The position numbers and the translations under genes were made by a program. A stretch of DNA of 64,000 bases from Tiliqua scincoides (taxonomy: Eukaryota; Chordata; Lepidosauria; Squamata; Scincidae), in NCBI RefSeq assembly GCF_035046505.1, contig NC_089827.1, positions 18,103,353 through 18,167,352 of the forward strand, written 5' to 3'. Numbering within the stretch: position 1 is the stretch's first letter; the number at the start of each line of letters is the position of its first letter. Shown here in pieces: positions 21,113 to 31,859 of the stretch. The notes under the pieces were generated by a model, which ran no database searches, was not told the DNA's origin, and worked only from the letters and a program-made list of their open reading frames with translations.

Positions 21113-21547
21113 GTCTAGAAGCTGGCAAAGAAACATTCTTGGGAGCTGGGGATGAAGGAAGCATGATAGTTTTGGGTTCTTCCTCCTTTTCATCCCAGGA
21201 AGTGCATACCAAACACTGCTTCCTAAGATTGTTCAGAAAGGGGATTTCCCCCTATTACCAGAAATTGATATCCCAAGATTGATGTCCTCTCTCCTGTTGC
21301 AGAAGTGCCCAGGTCCACCTCCTGGGCCGTGGCACCAGAATTATTTGCTATTCCATCTTTCTATTAGGTTATTCAAGCATAATGTAACACTTCTATGGCC
21401 TAATCCTATTGGCGCCTAGCACTGCCAGAATGAGCATTAGCGTGGTGTTAGGTGCTTTCCAGCTGTAGCAAAAGGTGACACGCCGGCTCACATCGCCAAT
21501 TCCGCTTGCCAGCGGTCATCAGATACTCACCGGCACAAGTAAGTCCT

Positions 21548-21786
21548 TGGCTGCAATCCTACCCACACTAACCCAGAAGTAAGTCCCATTTATGATCATT
21601 GTTTAAAGCATATACATAGTAGCCTGTTAGAAGCACAGATGTGTAACATTTCCCCAGATGCAGTCACTTACCATGTAGCATCAAGTCTAATATATGAAAA
21701 ATAAAATATTGGAATGAATGGGGACCCACCTGAAATTGGCTCACAACCTACCTAGCGGGTCCCAACCCACAGTTTGAGAAACACTA
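21548..21786 (+). mobile_element. hAT-like MITE, GGGACCCAC family, partial
   Basis: It contains GGCTGCAATCCTACCCACAC, TACATAGTAGCCTGTTAGAA, CCCAGATGCAGTCACTTACC and GGGGACCCACCTGAAATTGG, and ends GTTTGAGAAACACTA. The left end is lost. Confidence 0.85.
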
Positions 21787-21789
21787 GCC

Positions 21790-23020
21790 TACAGGATGTC
21801 GGTGTGTCCACTACCTCGCCTTGTAGCAGGAGCGCAGTGGGGATGCATTACACAGTCATGTCCAGGCTCCACATGCCAAGCTGTGACTATGATTTAAAAC
21901 ACTTGTCAGAAATCACTGCTATTGCCCCTCTCTTAATGACCTTGATCTATAACAGTCTTACTGATGACTGCAGGATACCTTTGTTCATAGCTTGTATTTG
22001 TTTCCCAGGGCCTGCACATAATATATCAAAATGGTAATTGTCTACTTTCTGTAGCTAACTTCTTTCACCTTGTTGCAATCTTTCCATAACTTTGTGTAAC
22101 AGTCATGTTATCTTGATATTTTCCCCAGATATTTGTGTGACTTATTGGATAGAAGAGATGCCAACAAAATATGTTAACACTTCATTGAGAAATACTTATT
22201 GCGGCTATGCTCTATGAGCATGACTACTACCGGTTAATCAGACAAGAAGCCAGATCTTGAACACTTTAGTAACAATCTCAGTACTTAGCACTTCATGTAG
22301 CTCTTTGTACTTCCAAGCACTTACACATGTGAATGAATTAGGACTTACAACATGCATGGATTGCAAGGGTTCTAATCTTGCTGCCCTTATTTTGGAAATG
22401 GCAAAAGACTAGCATTACCAGTTGCCTAGATGAGTTGCGCAAAAAATTCTGCATTGGGCTCAGGTCCACAGCAAAGATATGGCCAACTGTAATGTTGCTG
22501 GGGATGCAAGTCAGGGTGAAAATTGTGAGCAGAACAACAGAAGGCAGTTTGTAGATATGGGCAGAAAGACTGGTCCCTTCATACCAAGGCCTGAAGTTAA
22601 ATCTCATCCAGAAGCTGTAATAGGTGGCCAGGAAGTGCCACCTGACATTCTGGCCTATTGATGCTAATAGGCTTCCTTGGTGATTGAGCTGGTCTACCTG
22701 AAATGTCCTTGTTTGACCAGAGCTGATTGGTGGGAATCAGGCTTAACGGCTGACATGCTTCAGATTAGGGGCCTCCTAATGGCTTTCATCCAAACATGAT
22801 GCCACATTTGCATAAAGCAGTTGGCACATGGTTGATCACAACCTCTGGAGAGTTTAAAAAACAGCAACTTCTGATTGAATGAAGGGCATAAAATCAAGCT
22901 GAAGATACAAAAAAAATTAAAATCAAGCAAGTGACACTGAACGCCGCTCATTGTAAGGTACAGAAAGGGGCAACATACCATGTAATATGATCCATGTGGC
23001 ATCTTTTAAATGGCAGCCTG
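21790..23020. other. Unique-looking stretch, no gene seen
   Basis: Mostly AT-rich single-copy-looking DNA. No domain-bearing frame. Confidence 0.4.
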
Positions 23021-23025
23021 TGATA

Positions 23026-24336
23026 CAGTAGAACCTCTTTATGTTGACCACCCAAGGGACTGGAGAAAATTGGTCAACATAGGGGGGTGGTCAACATACA
23101 GGGAAAAAACGGTATTTAAATATTATCATGTTTAGCTCCCAGGACAACCAATGCAAGGCCAAATTATTATTTAGATTGGATTTTTAAAAAGTTTTATTGT
23201 AAATATCAATGAGAATTGATCCTCTTGTGATGCTTACTATTTATATCATCTATATCTATATCAAGAGACAAAGAATAAACAGCCCACAATCAGTGTTTAA
23301 AAAAACCCTTGAAAATGCATAAGCTTAAAAAAATTGTAAGTTAAAAAAAATACTTGGTTTCTTAGCAGACAGGCAGACCAATGCTATCCCTTGCCAGCCC
23401 ATAGCATGTAGCATGTTACATAGCCCCAACAGCTAAAAAAACAACAACACTTTTTTACTTAGGCTGCCTGGCCTCCACTGGGTCTCCTCAGATTCACTAA
23501 ATGCCAGAAGGTGTTTGATACGGTCCCTCACTAAAAGCTGTTGAGAAAACTCCACAGTCAGGGAATAAGAGGACAGGTCCTCTCATGGATTGGGAACTGG
23601 TTGAGGACCAGGAAACAGAGAGTGGGTGTCAATGGGCAATTGACCAAAAAAGTGGAAGAGGTGGAAAGTGGAGTGCCTCAGTCCTGGGACGGGTGTTTTT
23701 CAACATCTTCATAAATGACCTGGAAACAGGGATAAGCAGGGAGGTGGACAAGCTTGTGGATGACACTAAACTTTTCTGAGCGGTGAAGACCAGAAGGGAT
23801 TGTGAAGTGCTCCAGAAGGATCTCTCCAAACCAGGAGAATAGGCAGCAAAATTGCAGTTGTGTTTCAATATAAGTGTAAAGTAATGCACTGGTGATGGCA
23901 ACCAAAGTGAAAGGACAGTGGCTTCACTATGCACAAGCAATCTCATGTCCCTCACAACTTGGTACATGTCCATGTACAATCGGCAGCTGGTGCAGGTCTG
24001 TCGGCTATGTGCAGTGTGCCCATCTATAAAAACCCTTTCACACACGCGCTAGCAGGCGTAGGGGAGGGATTGTCGCATGGCTTTTTGCTTTTCCAAGATG
24101 GGACAAACCAGACAAAACACAGGCGCACAGTATCGTGTTCAGTGGGCAACTTACAGAGGGTATATTAATATTCTGTGCAATGGTTGAAGTGGTCAAGATA
24201 CAACTTATGGAGGCGGTCAATACAGAGGGGTTGGTCTCCCATAGTGTATATGCAGTGTCGGTCCATACTGTGAAAATTAGGTCAACTTAAGGAGGTGGTC
24301 AATATAGAGAGGTGGTCAACTTTGGAGGTTCTACTG
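23026..24336 (+). mobile_element. Mariner/Tigger-like element with CR1 sequence inside
   Basis: It starts CAGTAGAACCTCTTTATG and ends CTTTGGAGGTTCTACTG, so the first 12 bases are inverted at the end. Both sides are flanked by TA (23024-23025 and 24337-24338), the target of Tc1/mariner elements. Sub-terminal GGTCAACATA/GGTGGTCAA words occur at both ends. The 1311-bp interior includes CR1 reverse transcriptase sequence (about 23491-23925). No transposase frame is visible. The element lies in the interspersed repeat continued at 24339. Confidence 0.82.
23491..23925 (+). mobile_element. CR1 LINE fragment, reverse transcriptase region
   Basis: The plus strand encodes phrases of the CR1 reverse transcriptase. 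One frame begins near WIGNWLRTRKQRVGVNG-type sequence; another has VLGRVFFNIFINDLETG and KLVDDTKLF, matching the CR1 VLGPVLFNIFINDLD...KFADDTKL block that carries the catalytic A/FADD motif (here LVDD). A frameshift separates the phrases and an in-frame stop follows, so it is dead. It is truncated at both sides and nested in a mariner-like element. Confidence 0.85.
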
Positions 24337-24338
24337 TA

Positions 24339-24556
24339 TTTAGCAGGGGGAGAGCAACTGTCCGTCTTTACCCCAGCACAGTATCTTTCCTAGTGACTGC
24401 TGCTGGTGTCTCTTCTCCATCTCTTTTTAGACCTAGAGTCCTCTGGGGTCAAGGAGCCATTTATTGATTTGTTTTGCTATGTAAACCACTTTGTGAACTA
24501 CTTTTTATATATACATATTAATAATTATTAACAATATTGATTCAATATCATATCTG
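24339..24556 (+). repeat. Interspersed repeat, left part (continued 25247-25400)
   Basis: It matches 5949-6200: GCAGGGGGAGAGCAACTGTC, GAGCCATTTATTGATTTGTT, CACTTTGTGAACTACTTTT, and the AATATTGATTCAATAT word. It is cut by the LINE at 24569 and resumes with CTTTACATGAAGACTTTATT. Confidence 0.75.
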
Positions 24557-24568
24557 TCTTTACATGAA

Positions 24569-25246
24569 CAAGAAGCTGACGGAATATACCAAGATCCAGG
24601 TCTACAGAGCTTGCGTCCTGAGTACACTTCTGTACTGCAGCGAGTCATGGACTCTTCGCTCACAACAGGAGAGAAAACTGAACGCTTTCCACATGCGCTG
24701 CCTCCGACGCATTCTCGGCATCACCTGGCAGGACAAAGTTCCAAACAACACAGTCCTGGAACGTGCTGGAATCCCTAGCATGTATGCACTGCTGAAACAG
24801 AGACGCCTGTGTTGGCTCGGTCATGTCGTGAGAATGGATGATGGCCGGATCCCAAAGGATCTCCTCTATGGAGAACTCGTGCAAGGAAAGTGCCTACAGG
24901 TAGACCACAGCTGTGATACAAGGACATCTGCAAGAGGGATCTGAAGGCCTTAGGAGTGGACCTCAACAAGTGGGAAAACTTGGCTTCTGAGCGGCCCGCT
25001 TGGAGGCAGGCTGCGCAGCATGGCCTTTCCCAGTTTGAAGAGACACTTGGCCAACAGTCTGAGGCAAAGAGGTAAAGAAGGAAGGCCCATAGCCAGGGAT
25101 ACAGACCAGGGACAGACTGCACTTGCTGCCGGTGTGGAAGGGACTGTCACTCCCGAATTGGCCTTTTCAACCACACTAGACGCTGTTCCAGAACCACCAT
25201 TCAGAGCGCGATACCATAGTCTTTCGAGACTGAAGGTTGCCTACTC
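24569..25246 (+). mobile_element. 5'-truncated LINE, C-terminal part, donor of the 5S-SINE tail
   Basis: The body encodes the end of a non-LTR reverse transcriptase: KLTEYTKIQVYRACVLSTLL, YCSESWTLRSQQERKLNAFH, RCLRRILGITWQDKVPN, then YALLKQRRLCWLGHVVRMDD. After a frameshift it has a cysteine/histidine finger of form C-R-C-G-R-D-C-H...IGLF-HTRRC. The open frame ends in CCATAG only about 25 bases before the 3' end. The target duplication tctttacatgaa (24557-24568 and 25247-25258) is perfect, confirmed by the uninterrupted sequence near 6190. There is no poly(A). The last bases ATACCATAGTCTTTCGAGAC and TGAAGGTTGCC are identical to the tail of the 5S-derived SINE. The clade is uncertain; it is not CR1, L1 or L2 by its C-terminal pattern. 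Confidence 0.9.
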
Positions 25247-25418
25247 TCTTTACATGAAGACTTTATTGATCAGATTGGTTATTATCATTATTAGATTATG
25301 AGCCCTTTGGGGACAGGGAGGCATTAGACTTATGTAAACAGCTTTGTGAACTACTCTTGTGGGAAAGCAGTATCATTGTTAATATTATTGATGTTGATGG
25401 TGATGATGATGATGTATC

Positions 25419-25600
25419 AAAAGGAACAGTAGTTTGGGAGTTAGACCCTGAAGATCCAGGATCTAATCTCTATTCAACCTTGGTGACCCTGATGATTCAC
25501 AAAGCTTCCACGCTGACCTTTGGAAAGGAAGAACTATGTATAGCACACTGAGCTCCTTGGAGGGAGGGCGGTATGAAAATGTAAATGAATCAATGAATGT
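25419..25600 (+). mobile_element. Sauria-type SINE, diverged copy
   Basis: It contains GGGAGTTAGACCCTGAAGAT, ATCCAGGATCTAATCTC (diverged B box), and the 3' part CTGAGCTCCTTGGAGGGAGG then GCGGTATGAAAATG with an AATG-rich tail. The end matches the copy at 54400-54545 and the known 3' end of Sauria SINEs. Confidence 0.7.
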
Positions 25601-25604
25601 GTGC

Positions 25605-25735
25605 CCCACAAGTATCTGGATGGCAGCAGTGCTCCAGGGTTTCAGAACAGATCTTTCCCAGCCCTACTTGGAGATGCCAAGTATTGAACCTGAGACCTGC
25701 TACATGAAAAGCATATGCCATACTGCTATGGCCCC
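25605..25735 (-). mobile_element. tRNA-derived SINE, minus strand
   Basis: On the minus strand: GGGGCCATAGCAGTATGGC, TATGCTTTTCATGTAGCAGG, TCTCAGGTTCAATACTTGGC, ATCTCCAAGTAGGGCTGGGA and CTGAAACCCTGGAGCACTG. The A and B boxes are diverged. It is the same family as 49899-50410. Confidence 0.75.
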
Positions 25736-25819
25736 ATTCCCATTCCCAGGAGATGAACAGTATGAGAGTATCAACTTGAAATACTTCCGGAGAGCCCAAT
25801 TGCAACGCAACATATGGAT

Positions 25820-27300
25820 GGGCTCTTAGATGCTGGCTGTGCAGACACTAGCGCATGAGATCATTTTTTATTCTCCCCTGCTCTCTTTCTGACTTTAAGA
25901 GCTGAGATTGTATCACTGGAGATCAATCCTGCAAGGGGTTAAGTACTTGGCCATCCAGCCAAGCATGTAAAATGCACGTGTTAAGCATATGTGTGATGCT
26001 AAATGAAACACCTGAAGTCAATTTAGGAAGCACGTCCAAAGACAAATGTTGCGCTTAGACCCAGATCCTGGAACCAAAACGAAGTGGAAATGAACGGCAA
26101 GACTGCAGAATAAGTGGGTTTTAGGACTGCAGCCCTTGGCATCCAGAGTAGTGTTAGGCTTCTGCATAGCAATTATATCTTTCAATATTGAGCCCACTAG
26201 GACTGTTCAGTCTAAACTGAAGTACATGCTTATGTGATTCGTTGGCTGGACAGGTTAAGAACCATGATTATTTTCCATTTGAAAAGTCCCCTGTGAATAA
26301 TGAGATTGCAGGACTGTGGCCAAGTGTCCTGCTCTCTAGTGCTCCTCTCCAGAAACAAGTGCCAATGCATTGTGTGTCATATTTAATCAGGTTGGCTCAG
26401 TTTCGCTCCATTAATTGCTATCCTGTTATAGGATAATTGATCCAGATGATTATGTTTCCATTATTTTCAAGACTGCGATTTTTATTTTTATTTTTTTAAA
26501 GTGTTAGGCTATGTGATTAATTGCAGGTTTGTCGTTTATTCTTTGTGTGCACAGAGAGGATTAAGCAAATCTTGCCTTTGAAACAAAGAGCAGTATTGTA
26601 ATTTTAGAAGAGTTTCCCCAACACCCCCCCCCCACTCCACTCCACCATTTGCAATTATTTCCATCTGTCCCTTCAGTACGATTAATCTCATATCTAGTGT
26701 ATTCAGTAACAGGATCTTTGATTTTAGTTTAAGACTGGCCACCCCATGGTAATTGCTCTGCAAACCACATTCTCACCTGATTAGGAATGATGGATGGCTT
26801 ACTGGGCCTTCAAACAGTAGATTATGACACGTGCTTGCAAGAATAAGTCCCAATTGTGGATTTGGTTGGCTTGTCCTGTGCATCACAGAAGGCGGCACAT
26901 TCTTTTTCTTGAGGTTTACAAAGCAGTTCACCCAAAGTGCAGTTCACCAAGAATGCAAGAACTGCTGCTGCGTCTTCTCTGATACTATAAAAGAGGATTG
27001 AGTCAGACGCCTGGATGTTGATATGGAAACAAAGGGAGGTTGCACAGCAATGCTGCTTGGCGATTAGAATGGGCATCATTTCATCCCATCTCACTGTGCT
27101 TTTTTTCTCCTGTGATCTTAAGTACAGAAGATGCAGAAAAATCCACTGGGAATGTCCCTTGTGCGGTAGGTTACCATTCATTTCAAGAGGACATGCATGG
27201 GAAATGTTTGAGTGGGTTGGGAGATGTTCTGAGAAGGCTAGAAGAGTCTCTTCAGCAAAGGTAAAGGATTTATAAACTCTGCAGTCTTCTTTCCCCATAG
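25820..27300. other. Unique stretch, possible conserved non-coding DNA at 26230-26560
   Basis: No repeat recognised. The part 26230-26560 is AT-rich with several homeodomain-like TAAT cores (CATTAATTGC, GATAATTGATC, GTGATTAATTGCAG) and no insertions, as often seen in vertebrate developmental enhancers. This is compositional inference only. The minus-strand frame at 26822-27298 (158 codons) shows no recognised domain. Confidence 0.25.
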
Positions 27301-27389
27301 CATAGTCTCTATGCCATAGTGAATTCCAGCTACGTAATAGCTTTCCCCTTATGGAGCTATGTGGTTAGGACAAAACAGTCATATCTTAG

Positions 27390-27870
27390 GTCCATTCAGG
27401 CTATGCCACAGGAATGCCACCAGAGCATGTGCTGCATCTTGTGGGGGAGGGGGCAGTCACAGAGGTCTCCTCCAGGTAAGGGAACACTTGTCCCCTTGCA
27501 CAGGAGTAAGCTTCTGCTGCCCAAATGGGTCTACTCAGACCAAGTGATTTTGCTGGAGCCAAGTCCAAGTGAACCTGGAAAGGTGGCTCAAAGTTGGGGA
27601 GGGCGTTATGATAGCAGTAATGCTGCCCCTTCCTGGTCTCACTAAAGCTCCTTCCTTGCCCTGGCCTCTATCTGTTCCCCCCCCCCGGCCTCATTCCTCC
27701 CATCCCCTGCCTCCACCCATCCCTGGTGCTGGCATACCAGCACTGGGGCTTTCCTGGGGTCACTGGTGCCCCATGGATACTCACTGCTTGCAGTGGAGAA
27801 CCAGGTGCACAGAATGCCATGTCACCTTTTGCCACTGCCATAAAGCATGCTGTGCCACCAGAACATGAAC
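27390..27870. mobile_element. CCAATCCTA-family-like GC-rich element, degraded
   Basis: It shares with the family GGCAGTCACAGAGGTCTCCT, CCAGGTAAGGGAACACTTGT, and CCTGGTGCTGGCATACCAGC. The ends are not clear. Confidence 0.45.
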
Positions 27871-28397
27871 GTCCTCAATCAGTCAGTGGCTTCCCCCCCC
27901 CCTTTTCTAGTTCATTGCATTGCTGGGGCCTTTGAGGTCTCTAAAACATGAAGTTAATATGGGGGTGGGAGTGGAAGAGAGAATGAGTCGCTTTAAAGAG
28001 ACGTGTGAGATACTTGTAAAGCCTAAGCTCTGCCAAGTGACTGAGAAAGCTTGTGCACTTCTTGGCAAAGTTAGATTTCATAATGCCTGGGTTTCATTAC
28101 AGGCTGATTTATGGACTGAGGAGGAAGAGATGCAAACTTTGCAATTTCAGACCAGGAGGTCAGATAAAGACTGCATTCGTGTGAAGCTGTTAATTTGGGC
28201 GAACCAAAAGAACAGCAGATGGAAGCCAACCAATCTTCTTCCCCCATGCCATAAAAAGTATCCTTTTCGAAGTTAGTTCCACATATGATGTCACCCCCAC
28301 CTCCAATTTCTTTCGTCCTAAGTGGATATTGTCTATTGGATACTATCCAGTGTGGGGAAGTTGTTAGACTGGAGTTAGATTCAGAGGGGCTGATTTA

Positions 28398-28932
28398 GGG
28401 ACCAATCCTATCGTGGGTCAGCGCCAGCACTGAGCTCCAGTGCCAGCACTAGGGGTTACAAACATGCTGTAAGGCATGTCTGCAATACCCAGAGAGGAGT
28501 CAGTGCTGGATCTGGTCCAGTGCCAGTCGGTGCTGAGCCCAGCGCCAGACGGATGCTGCCTGGAGCATGGTAAGAGCTCTGGATGGCAGTGAGGGCCTTG
28601 GTGGTGGTGGTGGGGTGTTCTGGGGCAGGGGAGGAGAGGGAAGGGACCAGTGTGGGAGGGGGTGGGACTGGCAGAGCCCTGTTCCACTGTATCCTATTCT
28701 CCGTGTGGCTCTGCAAAGCCCGACAAAAAGGGCTCTCAAGTCTGTGCCAGCAAAATAGCTGGTGCAGACTTGAGAGTCCCATTGCAGGGCTTGGGACATT
28801 CCCTGGGAGAAGGGGACGAAAGTCTCCTTCCCCCAAGGAGACCTCTGGCAGACCCAGCAGTACCGCTTGATGCAGTAGTAGCCATTTTGGCGCTGTTGCA
28901 CCTGACCCTATCGCCGGGGATAGGACTGGGCT
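28398..28932. mobile_element. CCAATCCTA-family element, long form
   Basis: It starts GGGACCAATCCTATCGTGGG and ends CGGGGATAGGACTGGGCTG, an imperfect inverted terminus. Internal pieces GCTGTAAGGCATGTCTGCAA, GCCCTGTTCCACTGTATCCT and GAAGGGGACGAAAGTCTCCT recur, inverted, in 58292-59353. Overlapping proline/serine-rich frames on both strands come from its GC-rich palindromic sequence and should not be taken as genes. Confidence 0.65.
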
Positions 28933-29205
28933 GTCATTTAGCATGGAGAATATAACAATGTTGAACATATTTTAACATTCACGCTAAGCAAATACCATTG
29001 ACAAATGTTCTAGATGTTTCATTTGCTGAACCTCATTTTTTTTCTTCTTTTCAAGTATTTTTCAAGCTCTGTTTTAGGGAATGGAGGGATCCCTTGGAGA
29101 CTTATCAGGAGCTCCTCTAAGAGAAGATCAGAAATGATAGTCAAGGTATCTAAAAGAGCAAACTGTCTACTGCTATGATATAAACAGCCATTGGAATCCT
29201 GACAG

Positions 29206-29625
29206 CCCATTTCTAATTAACTTTCCAGTGCTGATGCAGTTGTGCCCAATGGGGTGCACACTGCACCCTGCAGTGGGGGGGGGCAGTCAAGGAGATCTCC
29301 TCAAGGTAATTTTGTGCAGAATGTAATAAAAAAAATTGTGTTGAATTATCTGTATTATATCAAAAGGAACAGCCAAATAACCAGGAAAACACAACTGCCT
29401 TGTGTAACGATAAGTGGATTTTCTTAACTCAAAACTGACCAATGAGACTGTGGCCCAAATCCCAACCCACTTTTGAGCACTGGCATCGCTGAGCCAATGG
29501 GATGTGTGCTGCATCATGCAGTTGGGGGGCACTCGTGGAGGCCTCCTCAAGAGAAGGGAATGTTTGTTTCCTTTCTTAGGAGCTGCATTGCCCTGATGTC
29601 AATGCTGGAAAGTGGGTTAAGATTG
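29206..29625. mobile_element. CCAATCCTA-family pair with CAGTGGCGT-family scrap between
   Basis: Left segment: TTTCCAGTGCTGATGCAGTT and CAGTCAAGGAGATCTCCTCA. Right segment: CCCAAATCCCAACCCACTTT, GAGGCCTCCTCAAGAGAAGG and GGAAAGTGGGTTAAGATTG. Between them, 29310-29400 carries GTGCAGAATGTAATAAAA and TATCAAAAGGAACAGCC of the CAGTGGCGT family. Confidence 0.5.
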
Positions 29626-29859
29626 TGCCCTGATGGTTCCAGAGCCAATGAGGTGTTATTATGGCACAGCAAAGAATCAATAAGGCGTTAGTATGAGTTA
29701 GCTCTCTAATTTCCATGTAGCAGAACTACTACTAGAACCCTTATTTAATTGTGTGAGCATCATCAGATTGGCCACGGGTTTGTTTTTTTTTTTCCGTTGG
29801 TAACCAATTTTTTTGGATGACTTGTTATATATTAAGAATAAATAAAGTTAATGGGAGTT

Positions 29860-30020
29860 ACGCCAATCCTAGTGATGCCACTGCATTTAGGCTGTGCGTA
29901 TGATACTGTAATTTATTTTGCATGGTCTGGTATGGGAGGAGGTCCATCATGGGCGTGATGCAATTTGCTCTCACACTGGGTGTTGCAAACCCTAGTGAAA
30001 CCCTAGTGATGCCTCTGCCA
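29860..30020. mobile_element. CAGTGGCGT-family scraps
   Basis: It contains CCTAGTGATGCCACTGC, then GGGAGGAGGTCCATCATGGG and TGTTGCAAACCCTAGTGAAA, which match the right part of the family. Confidence 0.6.
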
Positions 30021-30029
30021 AGAGGCCCT

Positions 30030-31750
30030 GCCAGCTACAAAACTTGGGATTTCTAGGATAATTGCACAGGAGTTCCTCAATAGATGAAGTGGTACAAAAA
30101 AGAGTTATTTGAAAGTTGAATATCTGAAAACTATGGATGTAATCAAACTCTCTCCTCCCCATCCACAATATGTTTATTACTTTTCATCAAGAGCAATGTT
30201 GTCACCTAAAAGTACATTGTCGGTTTCCCTTATATTTTTCTAAATTTAGGAAGCAAACACCCCTTTAATGAAATATATAAATGGGGTTTCAAAAGCAGTA
30301 TGTTACCTTTTTTTTTTTTTTTTTTTACAGCCTTTGGCTATTTTGGTAATCAATAAGCAGTTCAATGACACCAACGGGGTAGCTGAACTAAGCATGCCTG
30401 GGTACTAAAGGGTACCATAGTAGTCATACACTCCCGAATCAAGTAGAGGTTGTGCTTTAATCAGTATGAAAGTGTATATTCCCATTCTCCCACCCTTAGC
30501 AGAAGGCAGTGAATGAGTGCATGACCAAATCTTCACACTCTCTATGACCCAATTGTTTATATAAAGAATATGACTTGCTAAAGACAGACGACATCATCTC
30601 ACTCAGCCTCCTCTCATTAGCATGTATACAAAATGACAGCTTTTTTTTCCTCCCCAGGCAAATCTGAAATTGGGTTTGAAACGAAGCAGGCAAGAGTCTG
30701 CAGCGTTGAGTCATGAAACCTGAGTCATGCTACCTTCCTTTGTTATAGTATTTCTTGCAGCAATTTATGCGAACGTCAGAAAAGAGCATTGGACTTCCAG
30801 GGCAATACAGGGCTTTAGCCAAGATCTAGTCCACAGGTCTTGCTGTTCATACTATCTTTGCGGTGAATATATGACACCCAAAAATTGGGCTTTTGCAGCC
30901 ATTTCCCTATTTTTGGGACCACCTTCCTGAAGAGGTAAAAAAAAAAACCTCTTCTTTGGGAAGAGGTTCAAGTTTCTTGTTTTAGATGCATGTTTTGGAG
31001 AGTAGCTGTTTTTTGTTACTGATGTTCTGTTAATATCATACTGTTGGCTTTGAAACAGTTTTATTTGTTATTGCAAATCACTTTTATGCTTTTTGGGAAA
31101 ACAATATAGCAATATTTTAAAGTAATAATAGGCAAATGAAATTCTAGGTTTGTATTCAACCATTGTGCGACTTTTGAGCCTCTCACCTTCCTTTAGTTTC
31201 CATGTAGCTATCTCATGATCTGGATCCTAATGGGGACCTTTAGGAATTGAAATGCAGCCTCTTTCATTACCCCCTCCCCTCAAGAAGCTAAGGAGACCTC
31301 GAGACATTATGAGTTTGGTCATCTGCTTTACCTTAGCAAAGGTGGCATGAAACAGACGTGGTCTATGCTCCCCACTTAGGCACATGCCCAGAGATCAGTT
31401 TCCATTTTGGACTTCTGGCTGTGTGATTGAGTGCAGGACAGGGGGGGGGGGTCGGAGAGGAACTCAATAACAGATGTGCAACCCTGTGCAGATGCTTTTC
31501 CTACAATCCTTTGGACATCCATCTTTTAACTGCTGTCTAGGCTGGCCCTAATTAATTCCCTGGTGTCCGATTTTAACCAGCAAGCATCAGCATCAATATC
31601 AGCCCTGTGTGGAAGCAGCTGTTCTGCTATTCCTTTAAGAGAGTTCACGATATAGACCCACCCAGGACCCTCCTGAATGTCACAGGAAGTGGTGAGAAAG
31701 GAATGACACATGTGAACCATGCTTCTGCTTTTTGGAGCTTTCACTATGAT
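30030..31750. other. Unique-looking stretch, no gene seen
   Basis: It includes a T run at 30308-30327. At 30730-30970 words such as GGACCACCTTCCTGAAGAGG hint at an old LINE 3' coding remnant, too diverged to call. Confidence 0.35.
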
Positions 31751-31752
31751 AA

Positions 31753-31753
31753 T

Positions 31754-31852
<99 letters not shown>

Positions 31853-31853
31853 A
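31753..31853 (+). repeat. (AAAG)n microsatellite, about 100 bp
   Basis: Roughly 25 uninterrupted AAAG units, an all-purine strand. The KERKKERK frame is an artefact of the repeat. Confidence 0.98.
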
Positions 31854-31859
31854 GCATGG

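Noticed and set aside
25690-25735. tRNA gene on the minus strand
   Set aside because: The A- and B-box-like words belong to a SINE head; no complete acceptor stem or anticodon arm is visible.
28416-28970. Overlapping 95-170 codon proline/serine-rich frames on both strands
   Set aside because: They come from a GC-rich palindromic element of the CCAATCCTA family, which opens frames on both strands.
31753-31853. Lysine/glutamate-rich coding repeat
   Set aside because: Simple AAAG microsatellite translated by chance.
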